The notes: generated from the letters alone by a model not told the origin. DNA of 41,052 bases from Longimicrobium sp. (GCA_036387335.1 DASVTZ010000210.1:1-41052), one strand, 5' to 3'; positions 1 to 10,219 are shown, counted from the stretch's first letter. Program-made: numbers and translations.

Positions 1-2
1 CC

Positions 3-65
3 GCCGAGTGCGCCTCGATGCCGGAGCTGCCGCAGTGGAATGAGGGGGTGGAGTTCAGGCGGTGA
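3..65 (+). CDS. C-terminal end of an unidentified protein (partial)
   Basis: An open frame enters from the left edge and stops with TGA at 63-65. The last 20 residues read AECASMPELPQWNEGVEFRR. The composition looks like an ordinary soluble tail, and a repeat element begins right after the stop, as it does after several certain genes in this window. The fragment is too short to assign a family. It could be chance, since GC-rich DNA keeps frames open. Confidence 0.4.
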   Translation, partial: AECASMPELPQWNEGVEFRR

Positions 66-325
66 GGGGCCCCCTCCCCCCGACCCCCTCCCCCGCCTGC
101 GGGGGCGCAGGGCGGGGGAGGGGGAGAAAACCGTGTGCGCCCCACAGATCCGGTAGGGGCGCGATTTATCGCGCCCGTGGCCGGCGCGGCTCCGACCCCC
201 GTCCACCGGCACCCAAACCCGTAGGGGCTGCCCCACGTGGCTGCCCGTGCCCGCCCCGGCGCCACCGCCCGCCTCACGCGCAAGGCCCAACCATTCCCCA
301 TTCCCGATTCCCCATTCCCCGCAGT
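66..325 (+). repeat. Composite intergenic repeat A: C/G-rich block plus two-unit hairpin array
   Basis: No gene is seen here. A C/G-rich block (about 66-125) is followed by two hairpin units. The first (157-176) has a perfect 9-bp stem, GGGCGCGAT with ATCGCGCCC. The second (225-246) has an imperfect stem. Both are preceded by GTAGGGGC and followed by GTG, and their stems start 68 bp apart. The stretch ends with near-perfect 7-bp ATTCCCC repeats (293-320) close to the stop codon of the minus-strand response regulator. Block plus first hairpin recur almost unchanged at 11010-11125. Confidence 0.8.
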
Positions 326-1683
<1,358 letters not shown>

Positions 1684-1687
<4 letters not shown>

Positions 1688-2913
1688 GATTCGGCCTGGA
1701 CGGTGGGGAAGCAGACGGAGAAGACGGCGCCGCCCCCCTCCGCGGAGGAGGCTTCGATGCGCCCTCCGAATTCTGCCACGGTGCTGGCGACGATGGCAAG
1801 CCCGAGCCCCGTTCCCTCCCCCGGCGCGCGGGTGGTGAAGAACGGGTCGAAGATGTGCTCGATGTTCTCGGCCAGGATCCCCACCCCCGTATCCGAGATC
1901 ACCGTGCGCACGATGGGCGTGCCGGGCTCGATGCGCGTGGCGTCGCGCACGGAGGCGAAGCGCGGGCGGCGCAGGTGCGCGTACGTGATCCCCGGCGGGT
2001 CGTCCGCGCGGCGCGAGGGGATCGGGCGGTCGATGCGGTACTCCTCCAGGATCGTCCTCACCACCAGCTTGCCGCGCCCGTTCATCGCGTTGCAGGCGTT
2101 GTCCATCAGGTTGAGGAAGATCTGGTCGAGGAGGTGCGGATCGGCCACGATCGCCGTGTCGCCGGGATCGAGCTTCATCTCCACTTCCACCTCGCCCAGC
2201 CGCTCCTGCGCCTGGAGGAGACCGAGCACGCGGCGCAGCGACTCGTTGACCTCCACCGGCTCGCGGTGCGCGGGGGCGGGGCGGGAGTAGTCCAGCAGGG
2301 CGCGCACGATGCGGTCGATGCGCCGAGCCTCGCGATCCAGCCCGTCCACCAGCTCGGCCTCCGCGCCGCGCTTGCGCAGGAGCGAGGTGTAGCCGAGCAC
2401 CGCGCCGAGCGGGTTGCCGATCTCGTGCGCCACGCCGGCCGAGAGGCGTCCGATGGAGGCCAGCTTTTCCGCCTGCACCAGGTCGCGCTGCGTGGCCAGG
2501 AGGATGCGGTTGGTCTCGTCGAGGGAGTGGACGTTGTGCGAGAGGCGCTCCTGGTTCTCCAGGAGCTGGTCGGTCATGCGGTTGATGGCGCCGGCGAGCG
2601 CCGCCATCTCCCGCGTGTCGCCGACGGGTACGCGGCGCTCGTAGTCGCCCCCCGCGATGGCCTCGGCGGCGCCGACGGCCTGCGAGATGGGGCGCATCAC
2701 GTGGCGCTGGATGAGGTGGCTTCCCAGGAAGACGAAGGCGAGCACGTCCACCGCCAGGAGGATCCAAACCAGGAGGCTGGAGTTGGGCGCGGCCACGCGG
2801 ACCACGGTCAGCGTCCAGACGGCCAGGAGGAGCGCGGCGCCGCAGAGGAAGGCGAGGCTGAAGAGGATCTCGCCACGCAGAGAGCCCCGGCGCTTTTCGC
2901 CGGGGCTCTGCAC
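1684..2913 (-). CDS. Membrane sensor histidine kinase (NtrB/AtoS-like)
   Basis: The 409-residue protein has two membrane helices (about 15-40 and 47-70) with almost no loop between them, so it probably senses a membrane or cytoplasmic signal. A HAMP region (about 70-125) and coiled linker follow, then a HisKA domain with His163 in the motif AHEIGNP, and an ATPase domain with N box (NLMDNACNAM), G1 (DTGVGI) and G2 (GEGTGLGLAI). It is the partner of the overlapping NtrC-type regulator. The chosen start is GTG. A perfect hairpin covers codons 2-11, so a start further in, near LRGEILFS, is possible and would leave both helices intact. Confidence 0.92.
2881..2909 (-). other. Perfect 12-bp stem-loop at the start of the kinase gene
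   Basis: AGAGCCCCGGCG is followed by a 5-nt loop and its exact reverse complement. The structure lies inside the first codons of the kinase, 52 nt past the stop of the upstream small gene. There is no T-tract on either strand, so a classic intrinsic terminator is unlikely. It may attenuate or mask translation of the kinase, or mark that the kinase really starts downstream. Confidence 0.7.
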
Positions 2914-2960
2914 GGTGCCCTCTCCGGGCTCGTCGCGGGCGCGCCGGCCGGCGGGGGTGC

Positions 2961-3149
2961 TCAGACGTCCACCGGCTCGGGCGGGCGGACGGCCTTCTTA
3001 CGCGCGTCGCCCTCGAACGCTTCCTTTTCCACGAAGTGCCAGAGACGGTCCACCACCGTCCCGATCGGCTCGTCGATGCGGATCATCCCCTCGCCCATGA
3101 CCTGCTCGAGCGACCTGCGCAGCGCGTGCTTGCTCACCGGCTTCCTCAT
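2961..3149 (-). CDS. Small 62-residue protein of unknown function
   Basis: The ATG at 3149 is preceded by a strong ribosome site (GGGAGGGGAAGCC). The product starts MRKPVSKHALRRSLEQV and ends PPEPVDV. It is charged and mostly helical in look, without a membrane segment or signal peptide. It lies 47 nt upstream of the kinase gene on the same strand, so it may be the first gene of a three-gene signalling operon. I do not recognise the family. A small adaptor or kinase modulator is possible, but that is only a guess from position. Confidence 0.7.
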   Translation of the reverse strand: MRKPVSKHALRRSLEQVMGEGMIRIDEPIGTVVDRLWHFVEKEAFEGDARKKAVRPPEPVDV

Positions 3150-3433
3150 GGCTTCCCCTCCCAGCGTGAGTGCTTGCTCTCTCGACCGCGGGCCTGCGTT
3201 CTGATGGTAACACCCCCGCGGGGGTGGGGGAAGGCGGCGGGGGCCCCCTCCCCCGCTCGTTCCTCGCGGCCCCTCCCCAAACTGCGGGGGAGGGGCGGTA
3301 CGCGGGCATCTCCGCGCGTTTCGCACGGGTCCCATCACCGGGCGCCGCTCCGTCGCCCATTGCGCGCAACAACGCCCGGTAGGGGCAGACCTGCGTGTCT
3401 GCCCTCCGTCGCGCCCACGGGTATGCCGCGACG
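3150..3433 (+). repeat. Composite intergenic repeat D: C/G-rich block plus one hairpin unit
   Basis: No convincing gene is present. The C/G-rich block (about 3225-3300) has its near reverse complement at 35660-35730. One hairpin unit follows at 3383-3404, with stem GGGCAGAC/GTCTGCCC and loop CTGCGT, preceded by GGTAG. The end lies 30 bp from the stop codon of the minus-strand gene at 3434, the same geometry as in the other copies. The stretch must also hold the promoter of the small gene at 3149, but I see no clear boxes. Confidence 0.75.
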
Positions 3434-4168
3434 CTATTCGCCGGTCGGCGTGTTCAGGATGACCATCTTCTGCCACACCTTTGCGGAGAGGCCGGTGGTG
3501 AGCGTCTCGACCTCGTCGACGGCGGCGAGGACGACGGGGTCGTCGAAGTTCTGGGCGTAGAGGGCGGCGAGCTTGCTGTTGAGGGCCAGCATCTCCGAGC
3601 AGTAGTCGAGGTACCGGGAGAGCTCGTAGCGGCTGAGGGTGCGGCGCGGGGAGGAGGGGGTGTCGCTGCCCACGTTGACGAGGGTGCCCGGATCCTTCGT
3701 GAGCTGGTGCATGTCCACGATGTGGGCCACGGCGCGCAGATCGCGGATGAAGCGCAGGGCACGGCGGCGCTTGACCCTCGCCTCGGCGCTCGCCAGGAAG
3801 TAGACGGCGGCGCCCAGCAGGATCACGTCGTTGATGGCGCTCTCGGTCGTCTGGAGGAGCTCCACGATGGTGAGCCCCGCGGCGGGCGCGTCCATGCGCA
3901 GCACCAGCGAGACGAGCGCGGCCGCCAGGAGCGCGATCGCCGCCCATCCACCGACACGCAGCGGCAGGTGCGGGCGCGCCACCCAGCGGAGCTGCTCCCC
4001 CGTCGCTTCGGCGATGCGCAGCAGGTCGGTCGAGAGACGCTCCAGGCCGCTGCCGGGGAAGCGCTCGTGGATGCGCGTACGCAGGGCGCTCACGGTGGCG
4101 ATGATCTGCTCGGGGCTGAGCTGGGGGCCGGGATGGCGGCCCGTCGCGATGCGGGGCATGGCGGACAA
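3434..4168 (-). CDS. Two-helix membrane protein of unknown function
   Basis: The protein is 244 residues long. Two hydrophobic segments (about 72-92 and 100-125) are followed by a basic patch (ARVKRRRALRF) and a long soluble helical tail, predicted cytoplasmic. The TTG start at 4168 is chosen because AGAGG lies 5 nt upstream; an in-frame ATG at 4160 has that site too far away. The ribosome site overlaps the stop codon of the GMC oxidoreductase gene, so the two are probably translated together. It might anchor or assist that oxidoreductase, but this is inferred from position alone. I do not recognise a family. Confidence 0.8.
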   Translation of the reverse strand: MSAMPRIATGRHPGPQLSPEQIIATVSALRTRIHERFPGSGLERLSTDLLRIAEATGEQLRWVARPHLPLRVGGWAAIALLAAALVSLVLRMDAPAAGLTIVELLQTTESAINDVILLGAAVYFLASAEARVKRRRALRFIRDLRAVAHIVDMHQLTKDPGTLVNVGSDTPSSPRRTLSRYELSRYLDYCSEMLALNSKLAALYAQNFDDPVVLAAVDEVETLTTGLSAKVWQKMVILNTPTGE

Positions 4169-4169
4169 G

Positions 4170-6437
4170 CTAACCTCTTAGCCGGGCGGCGAGGCGCTCG
4201 GCGGCGCGGGCGCAGACGGCCCACATGGTGAGCGTGGGGTTGACGCCGTGGCAGGAGGGGAAGACGGCCGTGCCGAACACGTGCAGCCCCGGCGTGTCGT
4301 GGACCTCGAGATCCAGATCGACGACCGAGGTGGCGGGGTCGTGCCCCATCCGGCAGCCGCCCAGCTCGTGGCTGCTCACCACGCCGGCGAAGCGGGGGCC
4401 GCGCCACGTGCGTGCGGCCCCCATGGCGCGCAGGATCTTCTCCGCCTCGCCTTCCATGAACTCGGACATGCGGTGCTCGTTGGGCTGCATGTCGTAGGTG
4501 ATGCGCAGCAGCGGGAGCCCCAGGCCGCTGCGGTCGCGGTGGAGCGGGTCCAGCTCCAGGTAGTTGGCGTGGTACGGGAGCGTGTCCGGCTGCAGGCGCA
4601 CGGCGGCCACGTGCTGCCACTCGCGCAGGTGGTCGCGGTACGGGCGGCCCCACGAGCGCACCTCCGGCGGCAGCGCTTCGCGGCTGATCTGGATGGGGAG
4701 GCGCTGGTTCTCCACGTTGGGCGCCGCGCCGCCGATGAACCCGTGCGCCGCCGAGTCGAAGCCCGCGGAGATGTAGTCGTCCAGGCTCCACATCTGCGCG
4801 GCGGGGCCGGTGTGGGCGTTGAAGACGACGCCGGGGAAGTGGCCCGAGACGTCTGACCACAGCTTGCTCATCACGTGCTTCCCCACCTGCCCCGCATCGT
4901 TCCCCACCCCGTGCGGATGCTGGCCGCTCCCCGAAAGGAGCATCAGCCGCACGTTCTCGAACGTGTAGCTGCACAGGATGACCGTGCGCGCCTCCTGAAT
5001 CCGCGCGGTGCCGTTGGCGTCCACGTACTCCACGCCGCTCGCGTGCCCGTCGACGTCGGTGAGGACGCGGAGGACGCGGCAGTGGGTGCGCAGGTCGAAG
5101 TTGCCGGTCGCGAGCGCCCGGGGGACCCAGGTCTGCCCCGGATGCCAGCGCTCGTCGTTGAAGGGGCCGAAGCCGCCGCTCCACGCGCAGTAGGTGATGG
5201 CCGGGTTGCCGTTGTACGGCTCGCTGTTGACGGCCACGGGGGTGGGGTACGGATGCAGCCCCAGCGACTCTGCCCCCTGGCGAAAGAGCTCGCCCATGCG
5301 AAAGGGGCGCACGGGCGGCAGCGGGTACCCGCCGGAGCGCGGCACGAACGGGTTGGCGCGCGCGTCGCCTGCCACGCCGATGTGGTGCTCCAGCGCCGCG
5401 TAGTACGGCTCCAGCTCGTCGTACGACACCGGCCAGTCGGCCAGCGTGTGGCCCTCGGGAAGAAGCCGGTCCGCGCCCGTCTCGCGCAGGTGAGAGAGGA
5501 AACGGAAGTGATGCGGATGGCAGCGGCGGAGCGCGCCGCCCCAGTGGATGACGGAGCCGCCGACCCCGTTCATCATCCGCCCCAGCGTGAAAGTAGCGGG
5601 GCGGGTGGGCTCGTGCTCGTTGCGGCGCCAGCGCGGCGTCTCGGCCAGGAACTTGGGGCCCATTCCGCCGCGGCAGTAGTACGAGGAGCCCAGCTCGTCC
5701 GGCACGAAGTCGCGGCTGGTGCGCCACGGACCGGCCTCCAGCCCCACCACGCGCAGCCCTGCTTTGCAGAGGATGGACGCCGCCATCGACCCCGCCGCTC
5801 CCACGCCTACCAGCACGACGTCCGCGGCGCCCGGGGGCTCGGCGCCGCGCTGCGGATCGTAGCCGGGGATCTCCACGGGCTCGCGCGGGCCGCCGTCCAG
5901 CGAGTAGCCCACGTCGGCCAGCGAGAGGATGATCCCGTTCTTGGTGGCGGGCTCGGTGGCGAGGTTCTCCTCGGCCGTATTCTCGAACCAGACGCCCGGG
6001 TGCCCCAGGAAGCGCCACCCCGCCTTCCCCCGGTTGCCGCCGTACGCGGGATCGGCGAAGAGCCCTTCCTGCAGGTGCTGCCGCAGCATGGCGAAGAAGT
6101 CGCGCGGCGGCGGCACGCGGAAGCCGTCCAGCGTCCCCGCCTCCAGCTCGGCCAGGAGCGCGTCCTGCTCGGCGGGCGCGCAGTCGGCGAACGGGCGGTC
6201 GTGGCGGCGGCAGGCGGCGCGGTCGAAGCTCGCCAGCCCCGTGCGGTACTCGTCCACCCGGTCGCGGTAGGCGCCGGCGAGCGCGCGGTCCACGTAGGCC
6301 AGCACGCCCAGCTCGGCGGCGCCCGGGCCGTGCTCGTCGGCCGGGAACATCCGCTCGAAGACCGCCGCCGCGGTGCGCGCCTCGTACGGGTTGAGCGCCA
6401 GGAGCGCGGGGTCCGCCGGGCCGGGGTACGGCTGCAC
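4170..6437 (-). CDS. GMC-type flavin oxidoreductase with fused gluconate 2-dehydrogenase subunit-3-like domain
   Basis: This 755-residue protein probably oxidises a sugar or polyol. Residues about 1-150 resemble the small subunit 3 of membrane gluconate/sugar dehydrogenases (PYEARTAAAVFERMFPADEHG at the start, NRGKAGWRFLGHPG near its end). The rest is a GMC oxidoreductase with FAD motif GVGAAGS, the conserved ELGGCRMG region and a C-terminal His/Asn region (CHGVNPTLTMW). Subunit 3 normally is a separate exported protein; here it is one chain without an evident signal peptide. The GTG start at 6437 lies 2 nt after the upstream hydrolase stop. No cytochrome c subunit gene is nearby. The substrate is unassigned, but the context suggests an aldose. 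Confidence 0.88.
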   Translation of the reverse strand: MQPYPGPADPALLALNPYEARTAAAVFERMFPADEHGPGAAELGVLAYVDRALAGAYRDRVDEYRTGLASFDRAACRRHDRPFADCAPAEQDALLAELEAGTLDGFRVPPPRDFFAMLRQHLQEGLFADPAYGGNRGKAGWRFLGHPGVWFENTAEENLATEPATKNGIILSLADVGYSLDGGPREPVEIPGYDPQRGAEPPGAADVVLVGVGAAGSMAASILCKAGLRVVGLEAGPWRTSRDFVPDELGSSYYCRGGMGPKFLAETPRWRRNEHEPTRPATFTLGRMMNGVGGSVIHWGGALRRCHPHHFRFLSHLRETGADRLLPEGHTLADWPVSYDELEPYYAALEHHIGVAGDARANPFVPRSGGYPLPPVRPFRMGELFRQGAESLGLHPYPTPVAVNSEPYNGNPAITYCAWSGGFGPFNDERWHPGQTWVPRALATGNFDLRTHCRVLRVLTDVDGHASGVEYVDANGTARIQEARTVILCSYTFENVRLMLLSGSGQHPHGVGNDAGQVGKHVMSKLWSDVSGHFPGVVFNAHTGPAAQMWSLDDYISAGFDSAAHGFIGGAAPNVENQRLPIQISREALPPEVRSWGRPYRDHLREWQHVAAVRLQPDTLPYHANYLELDPLHRDRSGLGLPLLRITYDMQPNEHRMSEFMEGEAEKILRAMGAARTWRGPRFAGVVSSHELGGCRMGHDPATSVVDLDLEVHDTPGLHVFGTAVFPSCHGVNPTLTMWAVCARAAERLAARLRG

Positions 6438-6439
6438 GG

Positions 6440-7306
6440 CTACGCGGCGGCGACCGTGTTGCGCAGCACGCCGATGCGCTCGATCTCCGCCTCCAGCACG
6501 TCGCCCGGCTTGAGCCACGTCTGCGGATCCAGCCCCATCCCCACCCCGCTGGGCGTGCCGGTCGAGACCACGTCGCCCGCCTCCACCGTCTGCCCGCGCG
6601 AGAGCACGGCGATGATGGTGGGGATGTCGAACACCAGGTCGCGCGTGCGGCTGTCCTGCATCGTCTTTCCATTGAGCCGCAGCGAGAGCGCGAGGTCGCC
6701 CGCGTCCGGCAGCTCGTCCGCGGTGACGATGCACGGGCCCATGGGGCAGGTGCCGTCCAGGCTCTTCCCCTTGAAGAACTGCTGGTGCCGGTTCTGGAGG
6801 TCGCGCGCGGAGACGTCGTTGATGACGGTGTAGCCAAAGATGTAGCCGAGCGCGTCTTCGCGGGCGATGTTCTTTCCCGTGCGCCCCAGTACGAACCCGA
6901 GCTCCACCTCCCAGTCGAGCTGCGTGGTGATCGCGGCGTCGAGCGGGATCTCGGCACCGGGGCCGATGACCGTGGTGGGTGACTTGGTGAAGAAGACGGG
7001 GTGTTCGGGGAGCTTCTCCGGCAGCCCCTTCGCCCGCGCCGACTCGTAGGCGTGCGCCGCGTAGTTCATCCCCAGGCACACGATGTTCTTGCGCGGCCGC
7101 GGGATGGGTGCGAGGAGGCGCACGCGCTCCATCGGGAGGACCTCGCTCGCCGCTTCCACCGCGGCGCGGGCCTCGTCCAGCCCCGCCTCGCCGCGCTCGA
7201 TCAGCGACAGCATGTCCGCCGCGACGGTTCCCAGGTCCACCACTCCGCCCTCGACGAGCGCGCCGATACGCGCGCGGCCCTGTGCATCGTACGTCACCAG
7301 CTTCAT
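6440..7306 (-). CDS. Fumarylacetoacetate hydrolase-family protein, probable 2,4-diketo-3-deoxy-aldonate hydrolase
   Basis: The protein is 288 residues long. The FAH catalytic fold shows GMNYAAHA near residue 80, the metal-binding acidic pair in WEVELGFVLG, NDVSARDLQ, and the GDVVSTGTPSGVGMG loop. Family members cleave C-C bonds of diketo acids or hydrate ketoacids. With an enolase-type dehydratase and an SDR upstream, the best fit is the last step of a non-phosphorylative deoxy-sugar or pentose route, giving pyruvate plus lactate or glycolate. A 2-keto-3-deoxy-pentonate dehydratase role is the main alternative. The ATG has GGAG 8 nt upstream. Confidence 0.88.
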   Translation of the reverse strand: MKLVTYDAQGRARIGALVEGGVVDLGTVAADMLSLIERGEAGLDEARAAVEAASEVLPMERVRLLAPIPRPRKNIVCLGMNYAAHAYESARAKGLPEKLPEHPVFFTKSPTTVIGPGAEIPLDAAITTQLDWEVELGFVLGRTGKNIAREDALGYIFGYTVINDVSARDLQNRHQQFFKGKSLDGTCPMGPCIVTADELPDAGDLALSLRLNGKTMQDSRTRDLVFDIPTIIAVLSRGQTVEAGDVVSTGTPSGVGMGLDPQTWLKPGDVLEAEIERIGVLRNTVAAA

Positions 7307-7423
7307 CGCGTGCTCCGGTTGTGGGCCCCACCCCCAGCGTCGCTCCGCGACGCATCCCCCTCCCCCAAAACTGCCTGGGGGAGGGGGAGGTTGGAAAGGG
7401 GGCGGGTGGGGTGTTGTATCGCG
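7307..7423 (+). repeat. C/G-rich intergenic repeat block
   Basis: No gene. The segment about 7320-7395 is nearly the reverse complement of 35735-35790 and contains the short inverted repeat AGCGTCGCTCCGCGACGC. It lies between the stop of the LarA-like gene and the start of the FAH-family gene, so any shared transcript carries it. No hairpin array follows this copy. Confidence 0.75.
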
Positions 7424-8686
7424 CTATGCGGCTACGTGGGCTACGGTCTGTGGGCCCTCTGGCAGGACGGCGACGCGGGCGGTGGGGCCGTAGCGGCGGA
7501 GCAGTGCGTCGAGGGTCGCTTCGATGTCGGTGCTGGGGATGAGCATGGCGGAGCGGACGGTGTCGGGGGGGAGGGTGGAGAAGAGGTGCACTTCGGCGCG
7601 GCGCTGCACGAGCGCCTGACACTGCGCCTGCCACTGGTCGTGCATCTCGAAGCCGGGCTCCTCGATCATGCGCAGGAGATCTTCGGCGGTCTCGCGCATG
7701 CGCAGGAGGTCCTTGAAGCTGCCATGGTTGGGGAGGCCGTCGCTGCACTCGGCGGCGACGACGATGGCGCCGCCGGGCTTCACGATGCGCGCGGCGGCGC
7801 TCATCCCCTTCACCGCCTGATAGACGCTCTGGTCGAGCGGGTAGCCGCTGTTCGTGGAGAGGACCACGTCGAACGCGTGGTCCACCGCGCGGGTGGCGTG
7901 GCGCGCGACGAAGCGGCACGCATCCTCGTGCGCCCGCAGATAGTGGCCCGCCCACACGCCCGTGATCTCGCGGCGCGGATTGATGGCGACGTTGACCAGG
8001 AAGTGCGGCGGCGCCATCGCCACGGCGGCGCGGATCTCCTCCTGCACCGGGTTCCCCTCCAGCCGCGCCCAGGTGGAGCCCGGGTCGCCGATCATGCGCG
8101 CGCTGTGGAGGTGCTTGATGGTGCGGATCCCCGCCAGCGCCGGGATCACCCCCTTGGCGCCGCCGCTGAATCCCGCGAAGAAGTGCGGCTCCACGAAGCC
8201 CGTCACGATCCGGACGCCCGCGCGCAGCCACTCGTCGCTCACCCACACCTCGCCACCCAGCGGGGTGTCGCCCACGCGGGTGAGCCCCGACTCCGCGAAG
8301 GCGTCGTGGTTGACGATGCGAACGGTGTCCACGATCTCCGCGCCGAGCATCGTCACCAGCTCGTCGCGCGTGTTGGGGCGGTGCGAGCCGGTGCCGTTCA
8401 GGATGACGAAGTTCTCGCGCGGCACGTGCGCCAGCTCCGCCATGATCCAGGGGACCAGGCGCTCGCTGGGGGTGGGGCGCGTGATGTCCGAGATGGAGAT
8501 GGCGACGGTGGAGCGCTCCGTCGCCAGCGCGCGGAGCGGCGCGGCGGCGACCGGCGCGCGCACGGCTTCCAGGAACGCGGCGTGCTCGTCCGGCAGCCCC
8601 GGGAACTCGCGCGGGGAGATCACCACCGCATCGTCGGGGACGGCTACCTGCAGCCGGCCGCGGCCGTAGGCGAGCGAGACGTGCAT
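7424..8686 (-). CDS. larA: LarA-family nickel-pincer racemase/epimerase
   Basis: The 420-residue protein matches lactate racemase LarA in its key residues: Arg70 in DITRP, His102 in GTGSHRPN, His168 in EPHFFAG, Lys178 in GGAKG (the lysine that carries the nickel-pincer nucleotide) and His194. The family swaps the configuration at C2 of 2-hydroxyacids, and some members act on sugar acids. It lies 3 nt after the AldA-like gene. In this cluster it could racemise lactate made by the FAH-family step, or epimerise an aldonate. The cofactor genes larB, larC and larE are not in the window and would have to be elsewhere. Confidence 0.88.
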   Translation of the reverse strand: MHVSLAYGRGRLQVAVPDDAVVISPREFPGLPDEHAAFLEAVRAPVAAAPLRALATERSTVAISISDITRPTPSERLVPWIMAELAHVPRENFVILNGTGSHRPNTRDELVTMLGAEIVDTVRIVNHDAFAESGLTRVGDTPLGGEVWVSDEWLRAGVRIVTGFVEPHFFAGFSGGAKGVIPALAGIRTIKHLHSARMIGDPGSTWARLEGNPVQEEIRAAVAMAPPHFLVNVAINPRREITGVWAGHYLRAHEDACRFVARHATRAVDHAFDVVLSTNSGYPLDQSVYQAVKGMSAAARIVKPGGAIVVAAECSDGLPNHGSFKDLLRMRETAEDLLRMIEEPGFEMHDQWQAQCQALVQRRAEVHLFSTLPPDTVRSAMLIPSTDIEATLDALLRRYGPTARVAVLPEGPQTVAHVAA

Positions 8687-8689
8687 CCG

Positions 8690-10204
8690 CTACTGCGGCG
8701 GCAGCGGGGCGGCGGCCGATCCGTACGGCATCATCCCCTCCGTGGATCCGTCGCCGTAGCTCACGTAGACGGTCTTCTTGCGGAAGTAGTGGGCGTAGCC
8801 GTGGTGGCCGTCGTCGCCGCCCATGCCGCTGAGGCCGTAGCCCGCGTGGAAGCCCTGGAACTGCTCGGGCCCGATCTTGTTGATGTACACCTCGCCGCAG
8901 CGCAGCGCATTCACGGCGCGCATCATCTTCTTGAGGTCGCTCGTGAAGAGGTAGGCGCTCAGGCCGTACGGCGTGTCGTTGGCGAGCGCGATCGCCTCGT
9001 CGAAGTCGTCGAACGCCATCACCGGCGACACCGGGCCGAAGACCTCCTGCTGCATGATCTCCATGTCGTTGCGCACCCCGGTGAGCACCGTCGGCTGGTA
9101 CCAGAAGCCGCGCCCGAACTCGCCGCCCTCGGGACGCCGGCCGCCCAGCACCACCTCCGCGCCCTGCTGGAGTGCGCGTGCCACCATTGCGTCCACTTTG
9201 ACCACTTCAGCTTCGTTGACCTTGGGGCCCAGGTCGACGTCGGTGCGCATCGGGTCGCCCATGCGCAGCCCGCCGGCCAGCGTCACGTAGCGCTCCAGGA
9301 AGTGGTCGAAGACGCGGCGGTGGACGTACGTGCGCTCGTTGCAGGTGCACACCTGGCCGCAGTTCACGAAGCGCGCGTGGATGGCGTGGCGCACCGCGAG
9401 CTCCACGTCGGCATCCTCCATCACGATGAAGGGCGCCTTGCCGCCCAGCTCCAGCGAAACGACGGTGATGTTCTCGGCGGCGGCGGCCAGGATCTCGCGG
9501 CCGGCCCGCACGGAGCCGGTAACCGTCACCAGGTTGGTGTTGCGGTCGCGGACCAGCGCGTCGCCCACCTCGCGCCCGGCGCCCGTCACCACGTTGACGA
9601 CGCCCGGCGGCAGCCCCGCCGCCTCGCAGACGCGGGCCAGCTCCAGGGCGCTGAGCGGGGTGTCTTCGTGCGGCTTCACCACGATGGTGTTCCCGGCCAT
9701 CAGCGCCGGCGCCACCTTGCGGGCAAAGAGCGCCGCCGGGTAGTTCCACGGGATGATGGCCACCACCACGCCGTAGGGAACGCTGCGGATCCAGATGTCC
9801 TCGTCCGGCGCGTCGGAGGGGAGGATCTCGCCGGCGGGGGCGCGCGCAAAGCTGGTGAAGTAGTCGAAGAAGCCCGCCGCGCCGCCAATCTCGCCGCGCG
9901 CCTCCACCAGCGGCTTCCCCTGCTCGCGCACCACCACGCGCGCCAGCCGCTCGGAGTCCGCCTCGATCGCGCGCGCAATGCGGGCGAGGTACGCGCCGCG
10001 CTGCACGCCGCTGAGCGCTTCCCAGGCGGGCTGCGCGGCGCGGGCGGCTTCCAGCGCGGCGCGTGCGTCGTCGCGCGTCCCCTCCGGCACCTCCGCGAAC
10101 GCTTCGCCGGTGGCCGGGTTGAGCACCGGCCGCACCGCGCCCCCCGCGGCGCCGCGCCACTCCCCGCCGATGAGCATCGCGTGGCTTTCGAGACGTGCGT
10201 CCAT
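8690..10204 (-). CDS. aldA: Aldehyde dehydrogenase, AldA (lactaldehyde/glycolaldehyde dehydrogenase)-like
   Basis: This is a 504-residue NAD(P)-dependent aldehyde dehydrogenase. The oxyanion motif PWNYP, the glutamate motif LELGGKAP and catalytic Cys286 in CGQVCTC are intact. From memory it resembles E. coli AldA closely along its length, including the C-terminal stretch QGFHAG..SG.GG.DG.HG. A role in oxidising lactaldehyde or glycolaldehyde fits a sugar-acid pathway that makes a C2 or C3 aldehyde. A 26-residue tail after the usual end is extra. The ATG has AAGGA upstream, and the gene is 15 nt after the SDR. Confidence 0.92.
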   Translation of the reverse strand: MDARLESHAMLIGGEWRGAAGGAVRPVLNPATGEAFAEVPEGTRDDARAALEAARAAQPAWEALSGVQRGAYLARIARAIEADSERLARVVVREQGKPLVEARGEIGGAAGFFDYFTSFARAPAGEILPSDAPDEDIWIRSVPYGVVVAIIPWNYPAALFARKVAPALMAGNTIVVKPHEDTPLSALELARVCEAAGLPPGVVNVVTGAGREVGDALVRDRNTNLVTVTGSVRAGREILAAAAENITVVSLELGGKAPFIVMEDADVELAVRHAIHARFVNCGQVCTCNERTYVHRRVFDHFLERYVTLAGGLRMGDPMRTDVDLGPKVNEAEVVKVDAMVARALQQGAEVVLGGRRPEGGEFGRGFWYQPTVLTGVRNDMEIMQQEVFGPVSPVMAFDDFDEAIALANDTPYGLSAYLFTSDLKKMMRAVNALRCGEVYINKIGPEQFQGFHAGYGLSGMGGDDGHHGYAHYFRKKTVYVSYGDGSTEGMMPYGSAAAPLPPQ

Positions 10205-10219
10205 CTGCTTTCCTTGTGA

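Noticed and set aside
4090-6957. A 955-codon minus-strand frame overlapping the GMC gene
   Set aside because: It is the same strand but another frame; composition is Arg, Pro, Ser biased, while the chosen frame shows full GMC motifs.
7001-10219. A 1072-codon open frame on the plus strand
   Set aside because: It is antisense to the FAH-family, larA and aldA genes, rich in Arg, Ala, Val and His, and has no domain. Very high GC at third positions keeps antisense frames open.
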